Of a stretch of 64,000 nucleotides of DNA, positions 1-8,456 are shown piece by piece; positions within the stretch are counted from its first letter, which is position 1, and every line of letters begins with the position of its first letter. The translations under genes and the position numbers were made by a program. The notes under the pieces are model-generated. The model was not told the origin of the DNA. It ran no database searches and saw only the letters and a list, made by a program, of their open reading frames with translations. The stretch comes from Scytonema millei VB511283 (GTDB lineage Bacteria; Cyanobacteriota; Cyanobacteriia; Cyanobacteriales; Chroococcidiopsidaceae): positions 31,809 to 95,808 of the forward strand of contig NZ_JTJC03000011.1 of assembly GCF_000817735.3 (NCBI RefSeq), in the 5' to 3' direction.

Positions 1-389
1 TAGGAGATTTGTTTGTCGTTCGGCTTGCTGGCAATGTTGTCAGCCCTACAGCTACAGGCAGCCTAGAATTTGCTACATCGGTTTTAGGTTCCCAATTGAT
101 TATAGTTTTAGGACACGAAAGATGTGGTGCAGTACAAGCAGCACTCAAAAGCGATCTGCTTCCTGGTAGAATTGGCACTTTTGTTGAGGATATTAAACCA
201 GCTTTAAATGGGATTAAAGCTCAATCAAATGATGCAGTTAATGATGCTGTTGTAGCTAACGTTCGATATCAAGTTGGACTATTGCAGGAGAGTTCTTCAA
301 TACTAACTCAACTAATCAAAGAGGGGAAATTAAAAATCGTAGGTGGTCGTTATGACTTAGATACTGGTGCAGTTACCCTGATTGCTTAA
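1..389 (+). CDS. Beta-class carbonic anhydrase, C-terminal part (5' end outside window)
   Basis: Interconverts CO2 and bicarbonate using a zinc ion, supporting inorganic carbon supply. The frame is open from base 3 (gga gat ttg ttt, reading GDLFVVRLAGN), so the gene begins before the window. About 128 residues are visible. They include the beta-CA motif GHERCGAV near bases 111-134, whose His and Cys are the two downstream zinc ligands. The upstream Cys ligand and its Asp/Arg dyad must lie outside the window. The end YDLDTGAVTLI is typical of the family. Without the N-terminus I cannot say whether the enzyme is carboxysomal, cytosolic or exported. Identity is confident; the exact subclass is not. 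Confidence 0.88.
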   Translation, partial: GDLFVVRLAGNVVSPTATGSLEFATSVLGSQLIIVLGHERCGAVQAALKSDLLPGRIGTFVEDIKPALNGIKAQSNDAVNDAVVANVRYQVGLLQESSSILTQLIKEGKLKIVGGRYDLDTGAVTLIA

Positions 390-820
390 ATGAGCGAGGG
401 AGCGATCGCCTACTTGATTTTTGACATAAGTTTCTACAGGGATAGAGATGTTGATTCAGAAATGGCGATCGCTCTCAGTAACATCATTTATAGGAAGTTT
501 CATGAAGGGCAAGATTTAGCTGTATATTTAGTAACAAGCGCTCTCCGAATAATCGCTTTATAACTGCAACGAAACTGTTTGCTATTCGTGAATTGTTTAT
601 GATAACCGTAAAATAATATACTTAACTTTAAATATCGCTCTGAAATAACTGTAATTAAACCCAACTACTATTGAACTGAGTTATATATTATATCTAAATA
701 GGAGTATAACTACTAACATTTATATTGTGACTATGTAGAAATATTAAAAAATTCTTTAATTAAGTATACTGCGAAAATAATTATGGTAGAAATTTACGCA
801 TTACTATGCGTTAAACCTTT
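390..820. other. Intergenic region, no gene seen
   Basis: 431 bases between the carbonic anhydrase stop and the SET-domain gene. It holds two HIP1 octamers and becomes very AT-rich from about 590 to 800. No convincing short reading frame, hairpin terminator or tandem heptamer tract was recognised. The AT-rich part may contain the promoter of the downstream gene, but no clear -10/-35 pair stands out. Confidence 0.4.
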
Positions 821-1429
821 ATGATTCATCCAGACACAGAGCTACGTCTTGTCAATGAAATTATTGGTTACGGTGTATTTGCTACAAGATTTATTCCTCA
901 AGGAACGATAACTTGGGTAGTCGATGAACTCGATCGAAAAATTGACGAGGCTTGTGTATTGTCCCTAGATCGACTTCAGCAAAATCACATTTTCAAATAC
1001 TCTTTTCGTGACAGAAACGGTGACTACATCTTGTGTTGGGATATTGGTAGATATATGAATCACAGTTTCCGGGCTAATTGTATATCTACAGCTTATGATT
1101 TTGAAATAGCTGTTAGAGACATTTATCCTGATGAAGAACTAACCGACGACTATGCATGTTTTAATTTAGACGAACCTTTTGAATGCTTTCCAGAACCAGG
1201 GTTTGCTAAAACCAAAGTCATGCCTGACGATTTCTTGCTTTTGTATCCAGAGTGGGATAGGAAAGTTGCTGATGCAATGAACTACTTCAATCAAGTTGAA
1301 CAGCCATTGAAGCAGTTTATTTCAAGTAAGTTTATCGATAAAGTGAATGCGGTTGCTGCCGGAAAAGAAAGACTTGACTCCATGCTGAATTGCTATTACC
1401 AGCGTCACCAGAAGCTCATAACTGCATAG
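821..1429 (+). CDS. SET-domain protein (putative protein-lysine methyltransferase)
   Basis: A 202-residue protein with the signatures of the SET methyltransferase fold, which transfers methyl from S-adenosylmethionine to lysine side chains. Visible motifs are GYGVFAT at residues 16-22 (SAM-binding start of SET), MNHSFRANC at 79-87 (the NHS core found in almost all SET enzymes) and DEELTDDYA at 104-112 with the catalytic-type Tyr at 111. The usual post-SET Cys cluster is reduced to FECFPEPG. The remaining ~80 residues are helical and unassigned. The ATG at 821 is used; no Shine-Dalgarno is obvious. The next gene, a half-size MFS protein, starts 28 bases downstream, so the two may be cotranscribed. 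Substrate unknown. SET proteins are uncommon in bacteria, so acquisition by transfer is possible (inference). Confidence 0.8.
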   Translation: MIHPDTELRLVNEIIGYGVFATRFIPQGTITWVVDELDRKIDEACVLSLDRLQQNHIFKYSFRDRNGDYILCWDIGRYMNHSFRANCISTAYDFEIAVRDIYPDEELTDDYACFNLDEPFECFPEPGFAKTKVMPDDFLLLYPEWDRKVADAMNYFNQVEQPLKQFISSKFIDKVNAVAAGKERLDSMLNCYYQRHQKLITA

Positions 1430-1457
1430 AAATCATCAATCTATTAAGTTGTTTTCT

Positions 1458-2075
1458 ATGTTGCAAAAAAATCTCAAAATCCTACTTTATAGTAGTAATA
1501 TTTGGTACTTAGGCGAAGGAATGTTTGCTCCAATTTTTGGTTTATTTACTCAAAAAATTGGAGGTAACATTCTTGATATTAGCGGAATTTGGGCTGCATA
1601 TCTGGTTGCTACAGGAATTTTTACTATCCTAGTTGGAAAGCTATCAGACCGGAATATAAGCAAAGCCAAACTCATGATAATTGGCTATGCTTTAAATGCC
1701 ATTTTCACATTCTGCTATCTATTCGCATCTTCTCAACTAAGTTTGTTTGTCGTTCAAATAGGGTTGGGAATTGCTTCTGCTTTAGCAACTCCTACTTGGA
1801 ATGCTTTGTATGCACAATATGAAGATCGAGGAAATGCAGGGCAAATTTGGGGCATGGCTGACGGACAATCAAAAGTCATGACTGGTCTTGCTGTAGTTCT
1901 TGGGGGAGTTATTGTTAATTGGTTGTCTTTCAATGCTTTATTTATCACAATGGGAACAATTCAAGTTATTGCTACCTTGTATTCCATTCAACTGTTAAAG
2001 CAACAGAGACGTGCAGCAACAACTACTGATAAAAAGCATTTGCTAAGAAGACATCAAATAAATTCAAGCAATTGA
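1458..2075 (+). CDS. Half-size MFS-type membrane protein
   Basis: About 205 residues from the ATG at 1458 (an in-frame TTG at 1449 would add three). Six hydrophobic segments can be drawn. Between the second and third lies GKLSDR, resembling the MFS motif A loop (GxLaDRxGRK). Ordinary MFS transporters have about 400 residues and 12 segments, so this is one six-helix half. It might work as a homodimer, or be the surviving N-terminal part of a longer gene. The frame ends in a polar tail and no second half follows, because the convergent GH116 gene starts 30 bases on. Substrate unknown. It follows the SET gene closely, so the two may form a small operon. Confidence 0.65.
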   Translation: MLQKNLKILLYSSNIWYLGEGMFAPIFGLFTQKIGGNILDISGIWAAYLVATGIFTILVGKLSDRNISKAKLMIIGYALNAIFTFCYLFASSQLSLFVVQIGLGIASALATPTWNALYAQYEDRGNAGQIWGMADGQSKVMTGLAVVLGGVIVNWLSFNALFITMGTIQVIATLYSIQLLKQQRRAATTTDKKHLLRRHQINSSN

Positions 2076-2105
2076 CAAAAGCAAAAATGGTAAATTGCGA
2101 GATAA

Positions 2106-4535
2106 CTAAAACTCAAACCACACGCCATAAATTGCCCAAATTGCCATTGCCCGCAAATAATAGCTAGCCCGAAAAGTACCAACAGATGTAATTGCTTCTG
2201 GAGTACGGAACTGCAAACCATTTTCATAGATTTGATTGACAACTGTTTCTGTTAATTGCAGTGCCTCAGCTTTCATTCCCATTTGCAAGAGAAAAGCCGC
2301 CAATCCGAAATTAATTCCCGTCCATACTTCTAATGGATGGGTAGCATTAGGATTTTCAGGAGAACCATTCAGGGTTAAACCATTCGCTGCCCCAAATTTT
2401 CCCTGATGAAATTTCAAGAAGCAAGCATCGTATATAGTTTTGAGTGCAGACACAGTACATTCTTGCGGCACAATGTCAGGTAATTTTAATAAACGGGCGT
2501 AAAATTGTCCGCAGAGTTGATCTGCCATCACGACATCAGAACCGCTACCGCTATCTAAGCGATAATATTGTCCGTTCCAAAGTTTTTCTTGGTAGATTGG
2601 ACGCGATCGCATCAACCAAGATTGATATGTATTTATTGTCTCTTGTAGAGACTTTACATGTAATGTCTCTACAGAATTGAGTAAAATTTTACCAATGGCG
2701 ATCGCCGCTTCTAAAGCCGCCAACCACAATCCGCCACAATAAGCACTGACTCCTTGCAACTTCCAATCATCAAAAGTTTGATCTGGCGCACCAGAATTTT
2801 CAGGAATTCCATCGCCATCTATATCGAAAGTTTTCAAGTAGTTGAGAGCTTGAACGATCGCCTCCCAACACTCTGCTAAAAACTCTACATCAGCTGCCCC
2901 TGTCAGTAAATAATCTCGGTACACTTGCAAAACAAAATCGCTGGGTAAATCCTTCCACAAATTGCAATCTTGATATGCCGTGTAATTTGTTTTTTCCCAG
3001 ACGTGTTCGTTGGGTGCGCCTAAATCGTGAGGTGTTGCACCAGCAACTTTACGCGGTGCGAGGGGCATTTCTGCCCCGATGGTCAGGTAATATCCAATCA
3101 GACGACGATTGTTGTCGCTAGCAGGAATCGCCCGTGCAAAAGCACGCATCACAGCCTTTTCTAACTCTGGAAATAATATTAATAGAGCAAACGAACCGTA
3201 AAGCCGCACGTCAAGGCTTTCGTACCAGCGATAATCAATACATTCTAAGATGGCAAACTGACCGAAAGGATCGCGTTGAGTCGCCGCACTCCACAGCGTC
3301 CCGCCACTGGTAAGATCGTAGAGTTCGTTAAACAATGCCATTTTGAACCAATCGGGCAGATCGGTTTTGTCTAGAATTGGTTGCTGCCAAGCTTGAATTT
3401 GAGATTGCCAAGTTTGATATGCTTGTAAAGCTGTACGCGCGATCGCCCAAGCATTTTTACCCGTGCGATCGAAAAAATCTGTATAGCGACGATAATATTT
3501 GACCCCAGCAGCAAATTCTGTAACGGGAAAATCCCAAGTTAAGACAAAGGGAATCGTACGAGTTTCTCCTGGTTGCAGTGTAAAACGAATTGCGATCGCA
3601 CCTGCAATTTGTTCTCCCTCTATAGCTGGTGTCTCATCTTGTAAGTTAGGTAAAGCACCTGATTGGGCAAAACTTGTCCATATGTCTTCCCCCGTACCGA
3701 TGGGATTCCAACGGGTGTGATGAAAGACTTCTACACCAGGCTGTTTTGCTGTAGCAATGCACCACTGTCCGTCCCCTTCTTCTGCATCCTCGCTATTATC
3801 TCGCCCTAATACGCATCCGACAGACTCGGAATCTTCCAGCAACCGATTAAAATTTCCCTGACTTTCTCCCCAGCGCGATTTATATTCATACACTGGGCTA
3901 CCATCATCTCTAATTTTTACTTCAGAAGATTTACTAGCATTGGTAAACCACCCCGTCATATTCTGCCAGGACAGCATAATACTCAGAGTTATAGGGGCAT
4001 TAGTAGGATTATGGGCAGTCCAGACAAATACACCCACTGGATAGCTGCTTTCTTGATAGTTATTTGCCCAAATTGGCGACAACTGTTCGCAGGTTAACTG
4101 AGATTGAAACACACCCTCATACACAAACCAGCTACGAGGATACAACGCATGATACGTGCCTGTGTGGGCGTTTTGTTCGCCCCTACATGGATACCACTGC
4201 CAATTCTGCAATCCATCTTCAGGTGCTTCCGTACACAAAGCGTAAGCCTGAGAGTGAGATGCACTCTGTTCAAACACGCTTTCAAACACGCTAAACTGAC
4301 AAGCAGGCATCGGCTGAAAAATATGCTCGCCGCCGTCCACCTGCCACAAGTTAAAATCACCCCTAGAAGACCGACCGATACAACCCGCACCAAAGCCTCC
4401 TAAAGGCATACCGTGCCAGGGACCATCATCTAAATTACTTGCGGTACGGACAATATAGGGCTTGTCCCAGCCCAGACCGATAGGACGCTGCCAGGTACAG
4501 TTAGGAATGTTCATCATTAAGGTGCTGAATTGCAT
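2106..4535 (-). CDS. GH116 family glycoside hydrolase (beta-glucosidase/glucosylceramidase type)
   Basis: An 809-residue protein of the GBA2-like GH116 family, retaining beta-glycosidases that cleave glucosides including glucosylceramide. The N-terminal GBA2 domain carries MPLGGFGAGCIGRSSRG (about residues 43-59). The catalytic (alpha/alpha)6 barrel follows. The likely nucleophile is Glu439 in YESLDVRLYGSF. The likely acid/base is Asp589 in PDQTFDDW, 150 residues later, the spacing known from human GBA2. No signal peptide is visible, so a cytoplasmic enzyme is likely. Start taken at ATG 4535; Met7 or Met8 are alternatives. It converges on the MFS gene, and a GTTGACA heptamer tract lies just upstream. 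The natural substrate in a cyanobacterium is not evident from sequence. Confidence 0.88.
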   Translation of the reverse strand: MQFSTLMMNIPNCTWQRPIGLGWDKPYIVRTASNLDDGPWHGMPLGGFGAGCIGRSSRGDFNLWQVDGGEHIFQPMPACQFSVFESVFEQSASHSQAYALCTEAPEDGLQNWQWYPCRGEQNAHTGTYHALYPRSWFVYEGVFQSQLTCEQLSPIWANNYQESSYPVGVFVWTAHNPTNAPITLSIMLSWQNMTGWFTNASKSSEVKIRDDGSPVYEYKSRWGESQGNFNRLLEDSESVGCVLGRDNSEDAEEGDGQWCIATAKQPGVEVFHHTRWNPIGTGEDIWTSFAQSGALPNLQDETPAIEGEQIAGAIAIRFTLQPGETRTIPFVLTWDFPVTEFAAGVKYYRRYTDFFDRTGKNAWAIARTALQAYQTWQSQIQAWQQPILDKTDLPDWFKMALFNELYDLTSGGTLWSAATQRDPFGQFAILECIDYRWYESLDVRLYGSFALLILFPELEKAVMRAFARAIPASDNNRRLIGYYLTIGAEMPLAPRKVAGATPHDLGAPNEHVWEKTNYTAYQDCNLWKDLPSDFVLQVYRDYLLTGAADVEFLAECWEAIVQALNYLKTFDIDGDGIPENSGAPDQTFDDWKLQGVSAYCGGLWLAALEAAIAIGKILLNSVETLHVKSLQETINTYQSWLMRSRPIYQEKLWNGQYYRLDSGSGSDVVMADQLCGQFYARLLKLPDIVPQECTVSALKTIYDACFLKFHQGKFGAANGLTLNGSPENPNATHPLEVWTGINFGLAAFLLQMGMKAEALQLTETVVNQIYENGLQFRTPEAITSVGTFRASYYLRAMAIWAIYGVWFEF

Positions 4536-4567
4536 CCCATAGATTTTACTCTTAGATTTGGTAGTTG

Positions 4568-4601
4568 GTTGACAGTTGACAGTTGACAGTTAACTGTCAA
4601 C
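4568..4601. repeat. STRR heptamer tract (GTTGACA)n
   Basis: Three tandem copies of GTTGACA ending in an inverted copy (AGTTAACTGTCAAC), between the GH116 and molybdoenzyme genes. The arrangement can form a hairpin on either strand. Confidence 0.85.
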
Positions 4602-4602
4602 T

Positions 4603-5325
4603 CTATAATCCGGCGTACCATTCGTAGCCTTGGTCTTCCCAGTAGCCTTTGACAGGTAGGAGGCGATCGCTAAGGATAATATTGGTGACCCATTTACTTT
4701 GCTTGTAACCTAGTTTGATTGGCGAGGCGAGACGTAAAGGCGCACCGTTATCTATCGGTAAAGGTTGCCCGTTTTTCTGATATGCCATCAACGTTTGTGG
4801 GTGCATACACGAAGCTAAATCCCAGCTTTCGTAGTAGCCATCAGCGGATTTAAAATAAACGTATTTTGCCTCGGGTTTAGGTTGGGCAAGATTAATAATA
4901 TCTCGCAATCGAACTCCACCCCACTGCACGATCGCTGCCCATCCTTCCACGCAGACGTGACGAATCACCATTGAGGCGAGGGGCATTTGCTGAATTTCTG
5001 TCATGCTGAGGCTGAGGAATTTATTAACTGTACCATCGACAACCAGACGAAATTTGGTTGAATCGATTTTTGGCGTAAAGTTAAATGAGTTAACAATTAA
5101 TGCTTCTGGTTCAATCTCGCTAATTGGAAATTCCGGTGCGAGTTTTTCAGGATTAAAAATTAAAGTTTCAACTTTTTGGTTCAATGGTTCGGAAACTTTA
5201 CCGACTATATCTTCAAATAAAGGCGTGCCACATCCACCTAATAATAAACTGACGCTGGAAAGCCCAGAAAGTTTTAAAAAGTGACGACGTAGTAGTTTCT
5301 GTTGGGGGATTTGAATCTGATTCAT
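4603..5325 (-). CDS. Tat-exported molybdopterin-dependent oxidoreductase (MsrP/YedY-like)
   Basis: A 240-residue protein of the sulfite oxidase/YedY molybdopterin fold. The N-terminus has a twin-arginine signal (RRHFLKLSG, residues 13-21), a hydrophobic stretch and Cys32 in LLGGC, suggesting periplasmic export and perhaps lipid anchoring. Cys125 in IRHVCVEGW is the expected molybdenum ligand. In MsrP the reaction is reduction of oxidised methionine in envelope proteins, but many relatives have other unknown substrates. It lies 16 bases downstream of a four-helix cytochrome b gene, which probably passes electrons to it. The partner differs from the six-helix YedZ/MsrQ, so a true MsrP assignment is uncertain. 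Confidence 0.82.
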   Translation of the reverse strand: MNQIQIPQQKLLRRHFLKLSGLSSVSLLLGGCGTPLFEDIVGKVSEPLNQKVETLIFNPEKLAPEFPISEIEPEALIVNSFNFTPKIDSTKFRLVVDGTVNKFLSLSMTEIQQMPLASMVIRHVCVEGWAAIVQWGGVRLRDIINLAQPKPEAKYVYFKSADGYYESWDLASCMHPQTLMAYQKNGQPLPIDNGAPLRLASPIKLGYKQSKWVTNIILSDRLLPVKGYWEDQGYEWYAGL

Positions 5326-5341
5326 ATTATTATAGGTAGAC

Positions 5342-5926
5342 TTACCAAAACATCGATTCTAAAAGGCGATCGCCACCGACTTTTCGTCCTAGTAAGGCGT
5401 GAATTGTGGCAAAGATAATCACGATTGGTACTGTAGTAAAGTGAACGATGCGCAACGCTTGCCAATCGCCAAAACAATCGACAATCCAGGAAAATTGAGC
5501 GGGTTTGTACATTCCCAGACCGCTAAATATAGCAAGTAATAAAATGGGAACGATCGCCGTATAAGCGATCCGATGCCATGCATAAGCACGACGCTTTTGG
5601 TTTTGACTCAATTTCAATGCTTTGATGTCTTTATCGCTGACAAATCGATGCTTCCAACGCCGAGTAACGAGGATGTAAACACCGTAAAAAACCAAGTTAA
5701 GCGAAAACAGCCACATTGCCGCAAAGTGCCAGTGTCTACCACCAGCCAGCCATCCTCCAAGAGTAAAAATTGGTGGAATATGCCAGCCAGCGCGCCCACC
5801 AAATACGGGGTTAGCATTGTAGATTTGCAGTCCGCTGGTCAGCATGATAAACAAGCTAACGATGTTTACCCAATGAAAAATTTTTGCTGCAATAGCTTGC
5901 CTGGGAAGTCGAGACAGAGATTTCAT
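5342..5926 (-). CDS. Cytochrome b561-type membrane subunit
   Basis: A 194-residue membrane protein with four hydrophobic helices of the cytochrome b/b6 fold, as in Ni-Fe hydrogenase and thiosulfate reductase b subunits. Likely haem-ligating His residues fall inside or next to helices (FHWVN near residue 18, AWHRIAY, IVHFTT, TIHALLG). It is the first gene of a two-gene operon with the Tat-exported molybdoenzyme 16 bases downstream. The likely role is moving electrons between the quinone pool and that enzyme (inference from order). The ATG at 5926 abuts a long heptamer array on its upstream side, so the promoter must lie within or beyond the repeats. Confidence 0.82.
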   Translation of the reverse strand: MKSLSRLPRQAIAAKIFHWVNIVSLFIMLTSGLQIYNANPVFGGRAGWHIPPIFTLGGWLAGGRHWHFAAMWLFSLNLVFYGVYILVTRRWKHRFVSDKDIKALKLSQNQKRRAYAWHRIAYTAIVPILLLAIFSGLGMYKPAQFSWIVDCFGDWQALRIVHFTTVPIVIIFATIHALLGRKVGGDRLLESMFW

Positions 5927-6070
5927 GTCAGTTATCAGTTATCAGTTATCAGTTATCAGCGATCGGTTATCAGCGATCGGTTATCAGCGATCGGTTATCA
6001 GCGATCGGTTAACCGTCAACCGTCAACCGTCAACCGTCAACTACCAACTACCAACTACCAACTACCAACT
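5927..6070. repeat. Composite STRR array of 7- and 14-bp units
   Basis: An almost uninterrupted 144-base tandem array filling the gap between divergent genes. In order: (CAGTTAT)n, about four copies of the 14-bp unit CAGCGATCGGTTAT, four copies of AACCGTC and about five of AACTACC. All units keep a 7-base period while the motif changes. Such heptamer STRRs are known from cyanobacteria. Confidence 0.92.
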
Positions 6071-6084
6071 AGCCATTAAATATT

Positions 6085-7911
6085 ATGACCCTTCATCTAC
6101 CAACAGATTTTATTAGCTCGGGCTGCGTTGCTGGTGACTCACCTGTTAGTTATTGGTATGAAGGTTATTGTCCCCAAACGGGCAATTTATTGAGACTACC
6201 TCGCACTCCTTTAGTAGAAGCGATCGCCAATGGGTTAATGCAACAGCTGGCTACAGATGTGGCATATTCCCGTGAGGGGAAAATGTATGGCGTGTTGCTT
6301 GTCGAGACTGCTGCGGGGGAACGCCGAGTGCTGAAAGCATTTTCTGGGCTTTTGCATGGTCGTAGCACGGTTGCAGGTTGGGTGGGGGCGATTGAGGGAA
6401 AAGAGCTGGCTTTAGAAGAAGCGCGTACCCTGGATATGTTAGCAGCTATGAAGCAAGAGCTAATTGCCTTGCAACAAATTCCAGAGCGACAAAAGTATGC
6501 AGCGTTAGTGCAGGAGTTTGAAACCCACTGGCAGCAACTTACAATCCTACATCGCGATCGCAAGCAACAGCGACAATCTCAGCGCCAAGTATACCAAAAT
6601 ACCTTTACGGGCGATACTTTGGTGGAGGCATTAGCGCAACTGGATGAACAAAGTCGTCAGGATGGGATCGATCGCAAGCTGTTTAAGCGTCAACGAGATG
6701 CTTTGTTACAACCACTCCAACAGGATATCGAGCAAGCAGATAAGAGAACGCACGAGTTGAAACAACAGCGGAAAAGTTTATCTAGGCAGCTGCAAGCACT
6801 GATGCACGCTAGCTACAAATTGAGCAATTTTGCAGGGGAGTCTTTACCACTACAGCAGTTGATGGCGGGTTCGCTACCTACTGGGACTGGGGCTTGTTGT
6901 GCGCCAAAGTTGTTGCATTATGCAGCAACCCATGATTTGAAGCCACTGGCAATGGCAGAGTTTTGGTGGGGAGCGCCTTCAACTAAGGGCGAGAAAGTGC
7001 AGGGAGAGTTCTATGGAGCCTGTGCGGAGCGTTGTCAGCCGTTGATGGGGTTTTTGTTGTCGGGTTTACAGCATCGATCCCCCCAACTTCCCTTACCGAA
7101 GGAGGGAATTAGATCCCCCCAACCCGCCTTACAAAGGGGGGCAATCAGATCCCCCCAACCCGCCTTAAGAAGGGGGGCAATCAGATCCCCCCAACCCGCC
7201 TTAAGAAGGGGGGCTAAGAGCAGCTTTGTTTCCCCCTTTTCAAGGGGGACTAAGGGGGATCTCCAAAATCTGTGCATCCAAACTAAGAAATCTATTCTTT
7301 ATGAAGACGAGTGGCTGATTGCTATCAATAAACCGCCAGGACTGCTCTCCGTTCCCGGTCGTTGTAGCGATCGCTACGATAGCGTTTTGTCTCGCTTACG
7401 TTATTTGCTACCTGATGGGATGGCGATCGCAGCTTCACATCGCCTCGATCTAGAAACATCGGGTATTCTGCTCCTGACTCGCGATCGCGCCTCTTATCGT
7501 CATCTGAGCCAGCAATTTCAACAGCGGCGAGTGCGTAAAGTTTATGAAGCGGTACTTAGCGGATGCATAACGCCAGAAAGAGGTACGATTCAACTGCCAC
7601 TTTGGGGAGATCCTAGCGATCGCCCTTATCAAAAAGTCGATGCACGGGGTAAGCCCAGCTTAACCCAATTCCAAGTCATAGCAAGATCGAAGGATTCTAC
7701 ACGAATTCAATTCTTCCCTTTAACAGGACGGACTCATCAGCTTAGGGTTCATGCTGCCGATCGCCAAGGGTTAGGAATACCTGTCTTGGGCGATCGATTG
7801 TACGGTTGTCGCGCCCAGGTAGAGCGTCTACACTTACACGCGAGAGAACTTTATTTTGAGCATCCATACTCAGGCAAAAGTATTTCTCTACAAGTAGAAA
7901 CTCCATTTTGA
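6085..7911 (+). CDS. RluA-family RNA pseudouridine synthase with long N-terminal region and repeat insertion
   Basis: A 608-residue protein whose C-terminal ~200 residues are an RluA-type pseudouridine synthase. HRLDLETSGILLLT carries the catalytic Asp (about residue 455), and TGRTHQLRVHAA is the second family motif. The enzyme isomerises uridine to pseudouridine in rRNA or tRNA. The N-terminal ~330 residues include a charged, probably coiled-coil stretch (about 155-260), as in other long bacterial RluA-like proteins. Between the two parts, bases 7076-7260 are an in-frame array of 36-bp palindromic units encoding SPQPALRRGAIR-like peptides, an obvious insertion. ATG at 6085 follows a heptamer array. 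The RNA target cannot be told from sequence. Confidence 0.85.
   Translation: MTLHLPTDFISSGCVAGDSPVSYWYEGYCPQTGNLLRLPRTPLVEAIANGLMQQLATDVAYSREGKMYGVLLVETAAGERRVLKAFSGLLHGRSTVAGWVGAIEGKELALEEARTLDMLAAMKQELIALQQIPERQKYAALVQEFETHWQQLTILHRDRKQQRQSQRQVYQNTFTGDTLVEALAQLDEQSRQDGIDRKLFKRQRDALLQPLQQDIEQADKRTHELKQQRKSLSRQLQALMHASYKLSNFAGESLPLQQLMAGSLPTGTGACCAPKLLHYAATHDLKPLAMAEFWWGAPSTKGEKVQGEFYGACAERCQPLMGFLLSGLQHRSPQLPLPKEGIRSPQPALQRGAIRSPQPALRRGAIRSPQPALRRGAKSSFVSPFSRGTKGDLQNLCIQTKKSILYEDEWLIAINKPPGLLSVPGRCSDRYDSVLSRLRYLLPDGMAIAASHRLDLETSGILLLTRDRASYRHLSQQFQQRRVRKVYEAVLSGCITPERGTIQLPLWGDPSDRPYQKVDARGKPSLTQFQVIARSKDSTRIQFFPLTGRTHQLRVHAADRQGLGIPVLGDRLYGCRAQVERLHLHARELYFEHPYSGKSISLQVETPF
7076..7260. repeat. 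In-frame tandem 36-bp palindromic repeats inside the pseudouridine synthase gene
   Basis: Units start at 7076, 7112, 7148 and 7184, an exact 36-base period (12 codons), each of the form GATCCCCCCAACCCGCC...GGGGGG. The last two full units are nearly identical; the first is diverged. A related C-rich/G-rich hairpin (TCCCCCTTTTCAAGGGGGA) follows to about 7260. Each unit can fold as CCCCCC...GGGGGG. The reading frame stays open throughout. Confidence 0.92.
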
Positions 7912-7923
7912 CAGTTATTCTGT

Positions 7924-8400
7924 ATGATTCGACCGATCGCACCCGATGACACAACCGCACTGATTGCTTTAGCCGACGCAACCGGACTGTTCGAGTCGAA
8001 CCAACTTGAGGAGCTTAGCGCAATGCTGTCCGATTACTTGGGTGGCAACAGCGATCGCGATCGCTTCTGGATCGTCGATGACGATAATGGACTGGTTGGG
8101 GTCGCTTATTGCGAGACGGAGCGAATGACCGATAGGACGTGGAACTTACAGTTGATTGCTATTCGACCGGATCGCCAAAGACAAGGACGTGGTACAGCCC
8201 TGCTACGCTATGTCGAACAAACGTTAGTAGAGCGTGGTGGGCGTATGCTACTGGTGGAAACGTCTGGTACGTCAGAATTCGAGCATACGCGAGCATTCTA
8301 CCGTAAGTGCGGTTATGACGAGGAAGCGCGGATACGAGACTTTTATACAGAGGGCGCTGACAAGATCGTTTACCGCAAAGCCTTATCTGCTCAAGGGTAG
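7924..8400 (+). CDS. GNAT family N-acetyltransferase
   Basis: A 158-residue single-domain GNAT protein, predicted to transfer an acetyl group from acetyl-CoA to an amine. The acetyl-CoA pyrophosphate loop is visible as RQRQGRGTALL (about residues 83-93), preceded by the beta-strand LQLIAIRPD. The C-terminal FYRKCGYDEEARIRDFY is the usual end of the fold. It starts 12 bases after the pseudouridine synthase, on the same strand, so the two may be cotranscribed. Substrate not predictable. Confidence 0.85.
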   Translation: MIRPIAPDDTTALIALADATGLFESNQLEELSAMLSDYLGGNSDRDRFWIVDDDNGLVGVAYCETERMTDRTWNLQLIAIRPDRQRQGRGTALLRYVEQTLVERGGRMLLVETSGTSEFEHTRAFYRKCGYDEEARIRDFYTEGADKIVYRKALSAQG

Positions 8401-8420
8401 TAAACTTGTACAGTGGTTTC

Positions 8421-8456
8421 CCTCACCCCTCGCTCCTCGCTCCTCGCTCCTTACTC
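8421..8456. repeat. STRR heptamer tract (CGCTCCT)n overlapping a gene end
   Basis: Three tandem copies of CGCTCCT plus degenerate units. They overlap the 3' end of the TspO-like gene on the minus strand and encode its last residues. Confidence 0.8.

Noticed and set aside
4094..4403. Frames on both strands inside the GH116 gene
   Set aside because: Shadows of a strongly supported long gene.
7076..7214. 36-bp repeats resembling a CRISPR array
   Set aside because: Units are directly adjacent with no spacers, and they lie in frame inside a coding sequence.
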